Shown here piece after piece: positions 18,693 through 28,518 of a stretch of DNA of 62,070 nt. Below the pieces are notes generated by a model, which saw only the letters and a list, made by a program, of their open reading frames with translations, searched no databases and was not told the origin of the DNA. The translations under genes were made by a program, and so were the position numbers. Location of the stretch: NCBI GenBank assembly GCA_028388995.1, contig JAOEQC010000002.1, forward strand, positions 1 through 62,070, written 5' to 3'. The DNA is from Ascidiaceihabitans sp. (GTDB lineage Bacteria; Pseudomonadota; Alphaproteobacteria; Rhodobacterales; Rhodobacteraceae). How positions within the stretch are numbered: position 1 is the stretch's first letter; every line of letters starts with the position of its first letter.

Positions 18693-19373
18693 TTAATTCT
18701 CCAATTCCGACAAAAGCGCTTTGGCCGCTGCCTGTTCTGCCTGTCGTTTTGATCCTGCTGTCGCAATCGCCTCGGCCCCAGAATCAAGTCGGGCGGCAAT
18801 TGTGAAGACAGGTGCATGGTCGGGTCCGCTACGAGACGTTTCAACATACTTCGGCGGGTTCATTTTGCGGGCTTGAGCCCATTCTTGTAGCGCTGTTTTG
18901 GGATCACGGGCATCGTCTTCGACGCCTTCAATCCGTGTTCTCCAAAACCTAAGGATAAAGTCGCGCGCCGTGTCATACCCAGAGTCGAGGTAAACAGCAG
19001 CAATTACAGCTTCCATCGCATCACCCAGCAAGGCTTGTTTGCGACGCCCACCAGAAATCATCTCGGACCGACCAAGTCGCAAGACCTCACCGATACCAAT
19101 CTCGCGGGCGACGTCTGCACAAGTCTCTTTGCGCACCAACGCGTTGTAACGCGGCGCAAGCTGTCCCTCGGCCGCATCCATGTCGCTAAGGTATAGCGCC
19201 TCAGACATCACAAGCCCCAAGACGCGGTCACCTAGGAACTCCATACGCTGGTTGTCGCTGCGCGTATTGGACGACATCGATGAATGCGTAACAGCACGCG
19301 ATAACAGAGCTGTGTCTTTAAACGCATGGCCAATACGAACCTCAAAGGCTTTTAGTTCAGCACTCAGCTTCAT
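18693..19373 (-). CDS. rnc: Ribonuclease III
   Basis: Double-strand-specific RNase III (226 aa) for rRNA and mRNA processing. The catalytic signature is [20 protein letters not shown], with the metal-binding Glu and Asp, followed by a second acidic site, [21 protein letters not shown]-terminal dsRNA-binding domain runs from [20 protein letters not shown] to [13 protein letters not shown]. It starts with ATG and ends one base before era. Confidence 0.96.
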   Translation of the reverse strand: MKLSAELKAFEVRIGHAFKDTALLSRAVTHSSMSSNTRSDNQRMEFLGDRVLGLVMSEALYLSDMDAAEGQLAPRYNALVRKETCADVAREIGIGEVLRLGRSEMISGGRRKQALLGDAMEAVIAAVYLDSGYDTARDFILRFWRTRIEGVEDDARDPKTALQEWAQARKMNPPKYVETSRSGPDHAPVFTIAARLDSGAEAIATAGSKRQAEQAAAKALLSELEN

Positions 19374-19416
19374 AGCGAGTTACCCAACGTTATCGGCCCA
19401 TATGCGTTCATTCGTA

Positions 19417-20253
19417 TCAATTTACACCCTTAAAGAAGCGATCACTACGCCAAGTCCAGAAATACAACATTGAGCTGCCAGCTGACGAAAACATGATTCG
19501 ATCTGCGCGGCCAATTAAGTTTTCATAAGGTACAAATCCAACACCACCACCAAGCTGGGCAAACCGGCTATCAGTTGAGTTATCGCGATTATCACCCATG
19601 AAGAAATAGTGGGCTTCAGGGACTAAGAAAATACCCGTGTTGTCTTGGCCTTGGTTCGCGATATTCAAAACGACATGCTGTGATCCATCGGGGAAAGTCT
19701 CAGCCCAGCGCGACTTCTCACAAACTGCACCTTCGCCAACAGGACCATTTTCGCATCTTGGCTCAAGACGGTGTGGTCCCTGTGGGCCTTTAACTTCTAT
19801 GAATGTTCCTGCAGGTGTTTGTGGAACGGCAACGTCGTTCAAGTATAAAATCCCATCTTTGACCTGCACTTTGTCACCGGGCAATCCAACCAGACGTTTA
19901 ATGTAATCGGTCCCATTAACAGGATGGCGGAATACAACAACATCGCCACGCTCCGGATCGCCGGCCCAGAAACGACCGTTGTCGCTATCAAACGCACCAC
20001 AGATTTTCTGTGCGTCTAGGTTAACGCCAAAACGATCAAGGCGAATGCTGGGACAGGACGCGTATGAATAGCCATAAGCCATCTTGTTCACGAATAGGAA
20101 ATCACCAATCAAAAGCGTTTCTTTCATCGAACCTGACGGGATCCAGAAGGGTTGGAAGAATAGAGTGCGGAAAACACCTGCAATAAGCAACGCATAGACC
20201 ACTGTCTTAATAGACTCGATGATCTGATTTCCTTCTTTTTTAGCCTTAGCCAT
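19417..20253 (-). CDS. lepB: Signal peptidase I
   Basis: Membrane-bound type I signal peptidase (278 aa), which cleaves Sec/Tat signal peptides on the outer face of the membrane. A single N-terminal TM helix (ESIKTVVYALLIAGVFRTLF) precedes the catalytic Ser box FWIPSGSMKETLLIGDFLFV. The Lys box is GTDYIKRLVGLPGDKVQ and the C-terminal box FMGDNRDNSTDSR. I chose ATG 20253 (MAKAKKEGN), which matches the family N-terminus as I recall it. An upstream TTG/ATG at 20310/20307 would add about 19 residues and lies 1 to 4 bases from the acpS stop. Confidence 0.95.
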   Translation of the reverse strand: MAKAKKEGNQIIESIKTVVYALLIAGVFRTLFFQPFWIPSGSMKETLLIGDFLFVNKMAYGYSYASCPSIRLDRFGVNLDAQKICGAFDSDNGRFWAGDPERGDVVVFRHPVNGTDYIKRLVGLPGDKVQVKDGILYLNDVAVPQTPAGTFIEVKGPQGPHRLEPRCENGPVGEGAVCEKSRWAETFPDGSQHVVLNIANQGQDNTGIFLVPEAHYFFMGDNRDNSTDSRFAQLGGGVGFVPYENLIGRADRIMFSSAGSSMLYFWTWRSDRFFKGVN

Positions 20254-20311
20254 CTTTAAGTCATCCCTACTCGGTTGGTTGAGGGGTACATGCGACCCCC
20301 ACGCCATCAAG

Positions 20312-20713
20312 TCAAGCTATGGGGCGTGCTTCGATAAGGACAAATGCTTGTGCCCAAGGGTGATCATCCGTCAAAGTTACGTGAATTACAGCCTCATGGC
20401 CCTCAGGCGTCATGGCCCCTAATCGTTCAGCAGCCCACCCTGTCAATGCCATTGTCGGCTGGCCTGTCTTCAAATTGGCAACGGACATATCCCGCCAAGC
20501 AATACCCATGCTCAATCCTGTGCCTAATGCCTTTGAACATGCCTCTTTTGCAGCCCAACGCTTAGCGTAGGTGCCAGCCACATCTTTGCGCCGTTCAGCC
20601 TTGGCCTGTTCGACTTCTGTAAACACCCGATTGCGAAATCGATCACCAAACCTATTCAGCGTGCCTTGGATGCGCTCAATATTGGCTAGATCGGTTCCGA
20701 TTCCCAGGATCAT
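20312..20713 (-). CDS. acpS: Holo-[acyl-carrier-protein] synthase
   Basis: AcpS (133 aa), which transfers phosphopantetheine from CoA to acyl carrier protein. [15 protein letters not shown] contains the metal-binding Asp, and [16 protein letters not shown] contains the catalytic Glu/Lys motif. The start overlaps the pdxJ stop by 4 bases (ATGA), so it is translationally coupled. pdxJ-acpS-lepB is a standard proteobacterial order. Confidence 0.95.
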   Translation of the reverse strand: MILGIGTDLANIERIQGTLNRFGDRFRNRVFTEVEQAKAERRKDVAGTYAKRWAAKEACSKALGTGLSMGIAWRDMSVANLKTGQPTMALTGWAAERLGAMTPEGHEAVIHVTLTDDHPWAQAFVLIEARPIA

Positions 20714-21471
20714 GCAAAATTCCCGTTCCGGGCTTCGTCCATCAAGCGGCGCATTTCAGCCATCGCTGGCTGCAATCCGCGAAAGATAGCTTCGCCAATC
20801 AGGAAGTGACCGATGTTCAGCTCCATCACCTCTGGAAAAGCAGCAACCGGTTTGACAGTTTCATATGTGAGCCCGTGGCCAACATGAACTTCCAGTCCCA
20901 AAGAATGCGCATAGGTACTCATATCGCGTAGGCTGTTCAGCTCGCGATCACGATCCTCCAAACGATTTTCGTGATATGAATCGCAATATGCACCCGAATG
21001 AAGTTCAATAACCTGCGCACCGATACGATGGGCCGCATCAATTTGGCGAACGTCCGCTGCGATAAAAATAGAGACGCGACATCCTGCATCACGCAAAGGC
21101 GCAATATAATGAGCCAACCGGTTCTCTTCACGGGCAACCTCTAAGCCACCTTCAGTGGTACGCTCCTCTCGTTTTTCGGGAACAATACATACCGCGTGGG
21201 GTTTATGACGAAGAGCAATTTGTTGCATCTCTTCCGTCGCAGCCATCTCAAAGTTCAATGGCACGGTTAGAATATCCATCAAGCCTTCAATATCAGCATC
21301 AGAAATATGCCTGCGATCTTCGCGTAAATGTGCTGTTATTCCGTCAGCGCCAGCTTCCTGTGCAATGCGTGCGGCACGTAAAGGATCAGGTGTATCGCCA
21401 CCACGCGCGTTACGAACGGTCGCAACATGGTCGATATTTACGCCCAAACGTAGTTTTTCAGATGTAGTCAT
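20710..21471 (-). CDS. pdxJ: Pyridoxine 5'-phosphate synthase
   Basis: PdxJ (253 aa) condenses 1-deoxyxylulose 5-phosphate with 3-amino-2-oxopropyl phosphate in vitamin B6 synthesis. Family signatures are [35 protein letters not shown], the catalytic [16 protein letters not shown], and [13 protein letters not shown] near the end with the phosphate-binding [14 protein letters not shown] use the ATG at 21471, since the longer frame to 21516 adds residues foreign to the family. Confidence 0.95.
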   Translation of the reverse strand: MTTSEKLRLGVNIDHVATVRNARGGDTPDPLRAARIAQEAGADGITAHLREDRRHISDADIEGLMDILTVPLNFEMAATEEMQQIALRHKPHAVCIVPEKREERTTEGGLEVAREENRLAHYIAPLRDAGCRVSIFIAADVRQIDAAHRIGAQVIELHSGAYCDSYHENRLEDRDRELNSLRDMSTYAHSLGLEVHVGHGLTYETVKPVAAFPEVMELNIGHFLIGEAIFRGLQPAMAEMRRLMDEARNGNFA

Positions 21472-21565
21472 TGGGTGCCTCAGATTGAGATTCAGGTTAT
21501 ATCTACAGGGATACAATCACGAATGAATATAAGCACACATGAGAATTGTATCAACACGCGATAAC

Positions 21566-22243
21566 TTACTCGCTGTCTTTAACCTCTGCTTCAGCTTTAC
21601 GCTTAGCTTCTGCCTTTGCACCTGCCTTAGCCTTTAGTGCTTCGAATTTCGCTTTAATAACGCCCTTGCGTCGATGCTGATAGGCACGGATCAACGGGAC
21701 GCTAATGTAATAGCATATCGTGCTAAACACGATTCCTGGGATTATTGCGCCAACCATGTAGGGATAGAAAATCTCGTCGTAAAAGACGGAGATACCATGC
21801 CAATCCGTTGGCCGCCCCATCCATACCGCCTTGAGATTATATATAAGGTCCCCACCCGCATCCGCGAACTTGCCGCCAAAAGAGCGATGCGCGTCAGCTG
21901 CCATTTCAGTACCAAGCAGCCAGTGCCCCGTTTGCAACGACATCACAGCGATTGGAACATAGGTCAGCGGATTACCAAAAAACGTACCCATCAAGGACGC
22001 CAACATGTTCCCGCGCATCAGTTTGGCCATAAAAACGGCAACAAAGAAATGCATTGTATAGAATGGGGTGAAGGCGGCAAATACACCCGCCCAAATTCCA
22101 CGCGCAATCCGTTCCGGGCTATCTGGAAGGCGGCGCAAGCGGTGCCGCACATAATGAAACGCGCGCGTCCAACCTCCACGCGGCCAGAGAAATTCGACCA
22201 CCGCACGCAGATATGTTTTTGGATCGCGGCGTTTAAAAATCAC
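21566..22243 (-). CDS. DUF2062 domain membrane protein
   Basis: A 225-aa inner-membrane protein of the DUF2062 family, function unknown. The domain shows SPERIARGIWAGVFAAFTPF, then MHFFVAVFMAKLMRGNML and the family hallmark GTFFGNPLTYVPI. Three to four hydrophobic segments are visible, including YMVGAIIPGIVFSTICYYIS. The C-terminus is a highly charged Ala/Lys/Glu helix (about 30 residues), probably cytoplasmic. It starts with GTG behind a GAGGAC ribosome site, 19 bases after the relA/spoT stop. Its position between relA/spoT and pdxJ is seen in relatives. Confidence 0.86.
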   Translation of the reverse strand: MIFKRRDPKTYLRAVVEFLWPRGGWTRAFHYVRHRLRRLPDSPERIARGIWAGVFAAFTPFYTMHFFVAVFMAKLMRGNMLASLMGTFFGNPLTYVPIAVMSLQTGHWLLGTEMAADAHRSFGGKFADAGGDLIYNLKAVWMGRPTDWHGISVFYDEIFYPYMVGAIIPGIVFSTICYYISVPLIRAYQHRRKGVIKAKFEALKAKAGAKAEAKRKAEAEVKDSE

Positions 22244-22262
22244 CGTTAATGTCCTCTATCAG

Positions 22263-24404
22263 TCATCCCGATTTCGCAGCATCTGCGTCGGGTAGATCTA
22301 TGTTTCTATATCGCTCAATCGCCGCCACGCCGTCCTGGGCACTTAGTGCTCCAGTAAGCGTATGCAAATGCTGTACATCGCGTAAATCAACATCAATCAG
22401 TATCAAGAAATAATCTGGCTTACGGTCCATGAATCTCAAGTCAGAGATATTGGCTCCGGTTTCACCGATCAAGGAGCAAACCCTACCTAAAACGCCAGCT
22501 CCGTTGCCAATCGTCATACGAAGCGTAGCCGTATATTCTGCGGCATGGCTTCCATCGTGCCAATGAAGGTCTAACCAATCATCCAGCCGATCTTCCAATG
22601 TGATCAACTTTTCGCAATCGATCGTGTGAACAACGACCCCGCGCCCGCGCATGATGATGCCAACAATTCGCTCGTCAGGAAGTGGCTGACAACACTTTGC
22701 GCGCTCAAACGACTGCCCTGCTTTCAACCCGATAACTGCACGACTTGAGTCGACGGGCGTTCCCTTTTGCGCAGTTAATTCAGGGTAAATAGCCTGCACG
22801 ACCTGACGCCCTGTCAACTCAGCGCTGCCCAAACGAGCTAAAACCTCATCAAGGTCTTTTAACCGCAAGACGAGCGCCGCAGCTTCTAAAACCTTCTCAG
22901 TGGATTTCTGCCCCACATTAGCAAATGCTGATCTGGCCAATTCACGACCAAGTTTAATAAAACTGTCTCGATCGGCCTCACGAAGAGAACGACGGATCGC
23001 AGTTTTAGCTTTGCCTGTAGTCGCAATCTCAAGCCACGTGGTTTGTGGCGATTGACCTTCGGCGGTGATAATTTCAACAGACTGGCCATTCTTTACACGT
23101 GTCCACAACGGTACGCGCATACCGTCAATTTTTGAACCAACACACGCGTTGCCAATCCGCGTATGGATAGCATAGGCAAAATCAATTGGCGTTGCACCAC
23201 GAGGCAATTTAACCACCTCGCCCTTAGGTGTGAAGCAAAACACCTGATCTGAATACATCTCAAGCTTAACCGCCTCTAAGAAGTCCTCGTGATCATCTTC
23301 GCCATCAAACTGTTCTGTAAGTTGCGAAATCCACTTAGCTGGATCAACGGCAAAAGGGTTCTGCGTGCGTACGCCATCTTTGTAAGACCAATGTGCAGCA
23401 ACGCCTGTTTCAGCCACATCGTGCATCTGGCGAGTCCGAATTTGGACCTCAACCCGTTTACCATCACGTCCAGAAACTGTCGTGTGAATGGACCGATAAC
23501 CATTGGTTTTGGGCTGGCTTATATAGTCCTTAAAACGACCAGGTACTGCGCTCCAACGTTGGTGGATCGCCCCCAACGTTCGATAGCTGTCTTCTTCACT
23601 ACTTGTCACAATACGAAAACCATAAATGTCACTGAGACGGCTAAAGGATTGATCCTTTTCCTGTATCTTACGCCAAATCGAATATGGCTTTTTCGCCCGC
23701 CCAAACACTTCTGCATCAATGTCCACTTTTTGCAACTCCATCCGCATATCGCCGGTGATGCGCTCGATCACATCGCCAGTCTCACGTTGAAGGCTCACAA
23801 AACGTCGCATAATACTTGATCGGCCTTCAGGGTTAAGAACACGAAATGCCAAATCTTCCAGCTCTTCACGCATCCATTGCATACCCATACGGCCAGCCAG
23901 TGGTGCAAAAATATCCATAGTTTCACGGGCTTTTTGAACCTGTTTCTCAGGACGCATCGATTTGATAGTGCGCATGTTGTGAAGGCGGTCAGCCAGCTTC
24001 ACCAAAATAACGCGCATGTCCTTGGACATCGCCATAAACAGTTTGCGAAAGTTTTCTGCTTGTTTGGTTTCTGAACTGTTTAGCTGGAGATTGGTCAGTT
24101 TGGTAACGCCATCAACCAACTTGGCAACTTCTTCGCCAAACAGATCCGACACGGAAGCATATGATGCTTTGGTGTCTTCAATAGTGTCATGTAAAAGGGC
24201 AGTAATTATAGTGCCATCATCCAAGTCCTGCTCAGTCAGGATCGCGGCAACCGCGACTGGATGGCTAAAATATGGCTCGCCAGAATGACGGAACTGGCCA
24301 TCATGCATTTCTGCACCAAACTCATACGCAGAGCGGATAAGCGCTTCATTGGTTTTGGGATTGTAGTTGCGGACCAGCGCGATCAGATCGTCGGCAGATA
24401 TCAT
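22263..24404 (-). CDS. Bifunctional (p)ppGpp synthetase/hydrolase (Rel/SpoT)
   Basis: Single long RSH enzyme (713 aa) that makes and degrades (p)ppGpp. Domain order: HD hydrolase domain (HDGQFRHSGEPYFSHPVAVA, LLHDTIEDTK), synthetase domain (DIYGFRIVTSSEEDSYRTLG, TNGYRSIHTTV, VEVQIRTRQMHDVAETGVAA), TGS domain (VFCFTPKGEVVKLPRGATPI), helical/zinc-finger region (FERAKCCQPLPDERIVGII) and a C-terminal ACT domain (TLRMTIGNGAGVLGRVCSLI). HD residues are intact, so both activities are expected. It lies just downstream of rpoZ, as in most proteobacteria. Confidence 0.95.
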   Translation of the reverse strand: MISADDLIALVRNYNPKTNEALIRSAYEFGAEMHDGQFRHSGEPYFSHPVAVAAILTEQDLDDGTIITALLHDTIEDTKASYASVSDLFGEEVAKLVDGVTKLTNLQLNSSETKQAENFRKLFMAMSKDMRVILVKLADRLHNMRTIKSMRPEKQVQKARETMDIFAPLAGRMGMQWMREELEDLAFRVLNPEGRSSIMRRFVSLQRETGDVIERITGDMRMELQKVDIDAEVFGRAKKPYSIWRKIQEKDQSFSRLSDIYGFRIVTSSEEDSYRTLGAIHQRWSAVPGRFKDYISQPKTNGYRSIHTTVSGRDGKRVEVQIRTRQMHDVAETGVAAHWSYKDGVRTQNPFAVDPAKWISQLTEQFDGEDDHEDFLEAVKLEMYSDQVFCFTPKGEVVKLPRGATPIDFAYAIHTRIGNACVGSKIDGMRVPLWTRVKNGQSVEIITAEGQSPQTTWLEIATTGKAKTAIRRSLREADRDSFIKLGRELARSAFANVGQKSTEKVLEAAALVLRLKDLDEVLARLGSAELTGRQVVQAIYPELTAQKGTPVDSSRAVIGLKAGQSFERAKCCQPLPDERIVGIIMRGRGVVVHTIDCEKLITLEDRLDDWLDLHWHDGSHAAEYTATLRMTIGNGAGVLGRVCSLIGETGANISDLRFMDRKPDYFLILIDVDLRDVQHLHTLTGALSAQDGVAAIERYRNIDLPDADAAKSG

Positions 24405-24429
24405 TTGGTCCGCATCCTAGCGTTTGGCC

Positions 24430-24783
24430 TTAGCTTTGGCCTTGTGCAGCCATCAATTGGCGAAGCAACATTTCTTCGTTCATGCTGTCTTCTTCTGGCT
24501 TATCTTGCTCAGCGCCCATCAACAAAGCCATCGCATCTTCCTCAGCCTCATCGACTTCGATTTGCGTCTGGTTGCTTTCGATCATCCGCTCACGCAGATC
24601 ATCAGCACTTTGTGTTTCTTCAGCGATTTCGCGCAAAGAAACTACAGGGTTTTTGTCATTGTCACGATCAACAGTGATTGCTGAACCGGCGGAAATTTCG
24701 CGCGCACGATGGGATGCAAGCATCACCAGATCGAAACGGTTCGGAACCTTGTCTACACAGTCTTCTACGGTAACGCGGGCCAT
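24430..24783 (-). CDS. rpoZ: RNA polymerase omega subunit
   Basis: Omega subunit (117 aa), which helps assemble and stabilise RNA polymerase and forms part of a ppGpp site in proteobacteria. [20 protein letters not shown], then [20 protein letters not shown] and [13 protein letters not shown], is the standard core. The acidic C-terminal tail is longer than in E. coli. I use the ATG at 24783, because the TTG two codons upstream has no advantage. It is followed by the relA/spoT gene, 25 bases away. Confidence 0.95.
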   Translation of the reverse strand: MARVTVEDCVDKVPNRFDLVMLASHRAREISAGSAITVDRDNDKNPVVSLREIAEETQSADDLRERMIESNQTQIEVDEAEEDAMALLMGAEQDKPEEDSMNEEMLLRQLMAAQGQS

Positions 24784-24853
24784 GGCCAAGCTCCAAAATT
24801 TGGTAAGTGTTGAGGGTTGGTATTTATTGCCCTTTTGCTAAGTTTACAAGCGT

Positions 24854-25435
24854 CTATTGCTGAACATTTAAAGGTATTACATCTACTTTTTCGCCCGAGG
24901 GTAGCGCATCCAACATTTCAGACGCATTCAAGCCCAAGATTGGGTGAACCCAATCCGGCGCAATATCCATCATCGGGATTAAAACAAAAGCCCGATCTTG
25001 CACACGAGGGTGCGGGACAATTAACTCTGTTGGCGCTTCATTCTTTTGGGTGGCTAAGTCCAAGTTACGCCACCTGTCGTGTGTTTTTAGGCTTGGACAC
25101 ACAACATCTTCGACGCCAATCAAATCCAAGTCCAAAGTTCGTTGTCCCCATCGTTGGATGCGCTTACGTCCAAACTCCTGTTCAATCGTATGTAACGTTT
25201 CTATTACTTCAGATGGCGACCACACTGTTTCTAGCAAACAAGCCGCATTTACATAGTCAGGGCCTGCACCGACAGGGAAACACGGGGTTTGATAAAATCT
25301 ACTGATTTTACGAATCACCAGACGACGACCGCGCAATGCCTCAATTGCCTGTTCAACAATAAATTGGGGGCTGGCTTCAGCCGCCTGTTGATTGCTCCCA
25401 AGAGCAATTATCATCTGTATTTTATCTTTGTGCAC
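24854..25435 (-). CDS. folK: 2-amino-4-hydroxy-6-hydroxymethyldihydropteridine pyrophosphokinase
   Basis: HPPK (193 aa) of folate synthesis, which transfers pyrophosphate from ATP to the pterin alcohol. It shows MIIALGSNQ, KISRFYQTPCFPVGAGPDYV, then EQEFGRKRIQRWGQRTLDLD with DLIGVEDV and ELIVPHPRVQDRAFVLIPM, all HPPK signatures. I retain the GTG at 25435; the in-frame ATG at 25414 is an alternative start that keeps the whole domain. It is divergent from the NYN-domain gene. Confidence 0.92.
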   Translation of the reverse strand: MHKDKIQMIIALGSNQQAAEASPQFIVEQAIEALRGRRLVIRKISRFYQTPCFPVGAGPDYVNAACLLETVWSPSEVIETLHTIEQEFGRKRIQRWGQRTLDLDLIGVEDVVCPSLKTHDRWRNLDLATQKNEAPTELIVPHPRVQDRAFVLIPMMDIAPDWVHPILGLNASEMLDALPSGEKVDVIPLNVQQ

Positions 25436-25540
25436 TTTTCCACCTTTTCACACAGAATGACACCTTGCTTGATTGTACAAAATACTTATTTTCGACGTTA
25501 CACGTAGTTGTAGTTATTTTTCACTCACGAAATTGTTGGC

Positions 25541-25604
25541 TGCGCTGTTCATCGGAAAGGTACTTTGATGTTTTACAAAGACGAACGTCTTGCGCTGTTC
25601 ATCG
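25541..25604. repeat. 14-bp direct repeat, 50-bp period
   Basis: TGCGCTGTTCATCG occurs at 25541-25554, in the leader of the NYN gene, and again at 25591-25604, inside its codons for LALFIDG. The copies start exactly 50 bases apart. The second copy is constrained by the protein, so the first may be a small duplication or mimic. Confidence 0.6.
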
Positions 25605-26137
25605 ATGGATCGAATTTGTATGCCGCTGCCAAAGCGCTTGGGTTCGACATCGACTACAAACTTTTGCGTAAAGAGTTCATGCGTCGCGGGAAACTGTTGC
25701 GCGCATTTTATTATACTGCGCTTTTAGAAAACGATGAATATTCTCCAATTCGCCCACTGGTAGATTGGCTGAACTACAACGGATTTACGATGGTCACTAA
25801 ACCGGCCAAAGAATACACTGACAGTATGGGCCGGCGTAAGATTAAAGGTAACATGGATATCGAACTTGCTGTCGATGCCATGGAACTTGCTCCTCACGTC
25901 GATCACATCGTTATCTTTTCGGGCGATGGCGACTTCCGTCCATTGGTTGAAAGCATTCAGCGTCAAGGCGTTCGGGTGTCCGTGGTTTCCACGATCCGAA
26001 GCCACCCACCAATGATTTCAGATGATTTACGTCGTCAGGCTGACAACTTCATCGAGCTGGAAGAGTTGAAAGACGTGCTTGGCCGTCCACAACGTGAATT
26101 CTCCGAAAAGTCTGAAGATGTCCCTTCAGATCACTAA
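25568..26137 (+). CDS. NYN domain (LabA/DUF88-like) putative nuclease
   Basis: A 189-aa NYN/PIN-like protein. MFYKDERLALFIDGSNLYAA has the first conserved Asp, GNMDIELAVDAMELAP the middle Asp, and DHIVIFSGDGDFRPLVESIQ the third acidic cluster (SGDGDF). These acidic residues form the metal site of PIN-type RNases. Its RNA target is unknown, although the LabA/DUF88 family is widespread in alphaproteobacteria. I use ATG 25568 with a GGAAAGG site upstream; a TTG precedes it directly. It is divergent from folK. Confidence 0.9.
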   Translation: MFYKDERLALFIDGSNLYAAAKALGFDIDYKLLRKEFMRRGKLLRAFYYTALLENDEYSPIRPLVDWLNYNGFTMVTKPAKEYTDSMGRRKIKGNMDIELAVDAMELAPHVDHIVIFSGDGDFRPLVESIQRQGVRVSVVSTIRSHPPMISDDLRRQADNFIELEELKDVLGRPQREFSEKSEDVPSDH

Positions 26138-26263
26138 AACTGGTTGCCGGTTAAGCTGGCGACCAATCCACGCCCTTTCACAATTGCCTCCTGCGCCACT
26201 TCGCGGGGTGGACCTTGGGGACTGGCGATATTAACTCTGCCACAACTGATGATGGAGAGAATG

Positions 26264-27214
26264 ATGCCCAATGACCCTTTGACGCTTTACTTGGCGGCCC
26301 CACGTGGCTTTTGTGCAGGCGTCGACCGCGCGATCAAGATCGTTGAAATGGCAATCGATAAATGGGGTGCACCCGTTTATGTCCGTCACGAAATTGTTCA
26401 CAATAAATTTGTTGTTGATGGCCTTCGTGACAAGGGGGCGATCTTTGTCGAAAACTTAGACGAGTGCCCAGATGACCGTCCCGTCATCTTCTCAGCACAC
26501 GGCGTTCCAAAATCGGTGCCCAACGCAGCCCAAGCTCGCCAGATGGTATTTGTCGATGCAACCTGCCCGCTGGTCAGCAAAGTTCACATCGAAGCACAGC
26601 GCCATTCGGACCAAGGCTTGCAAATGATCATGATCGGTCACGAAGGGCATCCTGAAACTGTAGGCACAATGGGGCAACTTCCTGACGGAGAAGTTTTGTT
26701 GGTCGAAACCCCCGGCGATGTCGCTAACGTCACTGTCCGCGACCCCGACCAACTTGCCTACGTGACACAGACAACGCTTAGCGTTGATGACACGGCAGAC
26801 ATAGTTGCGGCTCTCAAAGACCAGTTTCCTAAAATCGTTGGGCCGCACAAAGAGGACATCTGCTACGCAACCACCAACCGCCAGGAAGCCGTAAAAGCAA
26901 TGGCACCAAAGTGTGACGCCATTCTTGTTGTTGGTGCACCGAATTCTTCAAATTCAAAGCGCCTTGTTGAAGTTGGCGCTCGTGCTGGATGCAACTATGC
27001 ACAACTAGTTCAACGCGCAGCTGATATCGATTGGCGAAGCCTTGAGGGTATCAAATCAATCGGGATCACAGCGGGTGCCTCCGCCCCCGAAGTTCTTATC
27101 AACGAAGTCATCGACGCTTTCAAATCGCGTTATGACGTGACCGAAAACCTGGTCGAAACAGCCGTTGAAAACATCGAGTTCAAAGTTCCGCGCGTCTTGC
27201 GTGAATTCGGATGA
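26264..27214 (+). CDS. ispH: 4-hydroxy-3-methylbut-2-enyl diphosphate reductase
   Basis: IspH/LytB (316 aa), the last step of the MEP isoprenoid pathway, an iron-sulfur reductase making IPP and DMAPP. The three cluster Cys lie in [24 protein letters not shown] and the later [19 protein letters not shown] region. [12 protein letters not shown] and [15 protein letters not shown] carry the active-site His residues. I use the second of two adjacent ATGs because the GGAG site is better spaced. The gene is followed after 4 bases by a methyltransferase gene. Confidence 0.95.
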   Translation: MPNDPLTLYLAAPRGFCAGVDRAIKIVEMAIDKWGAPVYVRHEIVHNKFVVDGLRDKGAIFVENLDECPDDRPVIFSAHGVPKSVPNAAQARQMVFVDATCPLVSKVHIEAQRHSDQGLQMIMIGHEGHPETVGTMGQLPDGEVLLVETPGDVANVTVRDPDQLAYVTQTTLSVDDTADIVAALKDQFPKIVGPHKEDICYATTNRQEAVKAMAPKCDAILVVGAPNSSNSKRLVEVGARAGCNYAQLVQRAADIDWRSLEGIKSIGITAGASAPEVLINEVIDAFKSRYDVTENLVETAVENIEFKVPRVLREFG

Positions 27215-27218
27215 TGCA

Positions 27219-27812
27219 ATGAGCGATAAAGAAACCATCGGAGTCTATGCTGCTCAGGCTGAGAAATATGCAGCCATCACTGACGGCGACAAAATCAACG
27301 ATGCGATCCTTTCAAGTTTTATTTCGGACTTGCCCGCAACAGGTCATGTTCTTGACCTAGGATGCGGCCCCGGTACCTCAGCGGGCATAATCGCCAAAGC
27401 AGGTTTTCAGGTCACCGCTACAGACGCCGTTCCTGAAATGATTGCACTTGCGGCCAAACACGCCGGTGTTGATGCGCGGTGTGAAACGTTTGATGTTATC
27501 GATGGTGAAAATATCTATGATGGCATCTGGGCAAACTTTAGCCTGCTGCACGCGACCAAGGCAGATATGCCTCGGCATCTTTCCGCCCTTGCCAAAGCAC
27601 TGAAACCCGGTGGCCAATTCCACATCGGACTGAAAGAGGGCACAGGTGAAAAACGCGACGGGATCGGGCGCCATTATAGCTACTATAGCTTAGAAGAATT
27701 GACCGGGCTGTTAAGCGCTGTAGGCCTAACCGTCTCACAACATTCAAAAGGCAGCGCAATTGGGCTGGACGGCACCATGGCACCTTGGATATGCGTGCGG
27801 GTATATGGCTAA
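27219..27812 (+). CDS. Class I SAM-dependent methyltransferase
   Basis: A 197-aa Rossmann methyltransferase. The SAM motif I is [20 protein letters not shown], followed by the acidic motif II region [19 protein letters not shown] and [20 protein letters not shown] (motif post-I/II), then [20 protein letters not shown]. Similar genes lie near ispH and rnhA in relatives. The substrate cannot be inferred. It starts 4 bases after ispH and overlaps rnhA by 8 bases, so the three genes form an operon. Confidence 0.88.
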   Translation: MSDKETIGVYAAQAEKYAAITDGDKINDAILSSFISDLPATGHVLDLGCGPGTSAGIIAKAGFQVTATDAVPEMIALAAKHAGVDARCETFDVIDGENIYDGIWANFSLLHATKADMPRHLSALAKALKPGGQFHIGLKEGTGEKRDGIGRHYSYYSLEELTGLLSAVGLTVSQHSKGSAIGLDGTMAPWICVRVYG

Positions 27813-28263
27813 TTTAATCGCATACACAGACGGCGCATGTAGCGGCAATCCGGGTCCAGGTGGCTGGGGTGCATTGTTGCAGGCAAAAGACGGCGCAACA
27901 GTCGTCAAAGAACGTGAGTTAAAGGGCGGCGAGCCCGCAACAACCAACAACCGCATGGAACTTTTGGCAGCAATCAACGCACTGGAATCTCTGACACGCC
28001 GTACTGAGATCACAATCGTGACAGACAGCAACTATGTCAAAAATGGCATTACCAGCTGGATTTTCGGTTGGAAGAAAAACGGCTGGAAAAACGCAGCTAA
28101 GAAGCCTGTAGCGAATGCTGAACTTTGGCAACGTTTGGATGCTGTGAACTTACAACACGATGTGACGTGGAAATGGGTTAAGGGCCACGCTGGTCATCCA
28201 GAAAATGAACGCGCTGATCAACTGGCAAATGCTGGTATGGCCCCGTTCAAACCAAAGAAATAA
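27805..28263 (+). CDS. rnhA: Ribonuclease HI
   Basis: RNase HI (152 aa), which degrades the RNA of RNA-DNA hybrids. The first catalytic Asp is in [20 protein letters not shown], the Glu in [16 protein letters not shown], the second Asp in [20 protein letters not shown], and the last acidic/His region is [20 protein letters not shown]. The basic handle ([13 protein letters not shown]) is present. The start overlaps the upstream methyltransferase gene by 8 bases. Confidence 0.96.
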   Translation: MANLIAYTDGACSGNPGPGGWGALLQAKDGATVVKERELKGGEPATTNNRMELLAAINALESLTRRTEITIVTDSNYVKNGITSWIFGWKKNGWKNAAKKPVANAELWQRLDAVNLQHDVTWKWVKGHAGHPENERADQLANAGMAPFKPKK

Positions 28264-28494
28264 GCGGTCGTACTTGCACCAATGCGTTGGGATAATCACC
28301 AGCGCACCGATTGAAGACAAAATAGCGTTCGAACCATGGCTGCCAAAACCAATCCCAAACATCAATCGCACAAAGTAAAATAGAAACGCACCACCCACGC
28401 AAATTATGATGGATTGAAGAATTCCACTGTGGGTGAAATTGCTTCTCTAAGCAAGATATCCAACGATCCCTGCAATCACGACTGTGCCTATCAT
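28264..28494 (-). pseudogene. GlsB/YeaQ/YmgE-like small membrane protein, interrupted
   Basis: The minus strand from ATG 28494 reads MIGTVVIAGIVGYLA, then a TAG stop at about 28449, then in the same frame RSNFTHSGILQSIIICVGGA, FLFYFVRLMFGIGFGS and AILSSIGALVIIP. The glycine-rich hydrophobic pattern, with a short first helix, polar turn and two more helices, resembles the transglycosylase-associated (GlsB/YeaQ) family of about 80 aa. The frame then runs on into sequence antisense to rnhA, so the natural stop has also been lost. I infer a decayed gene with moderate confidence; it could be a coincidental hydrophobic frame. Confidence 0.5.
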
Positions 28495-28518
28495 TGTGGG
28501 AAAATGGTATCTTCTCCG

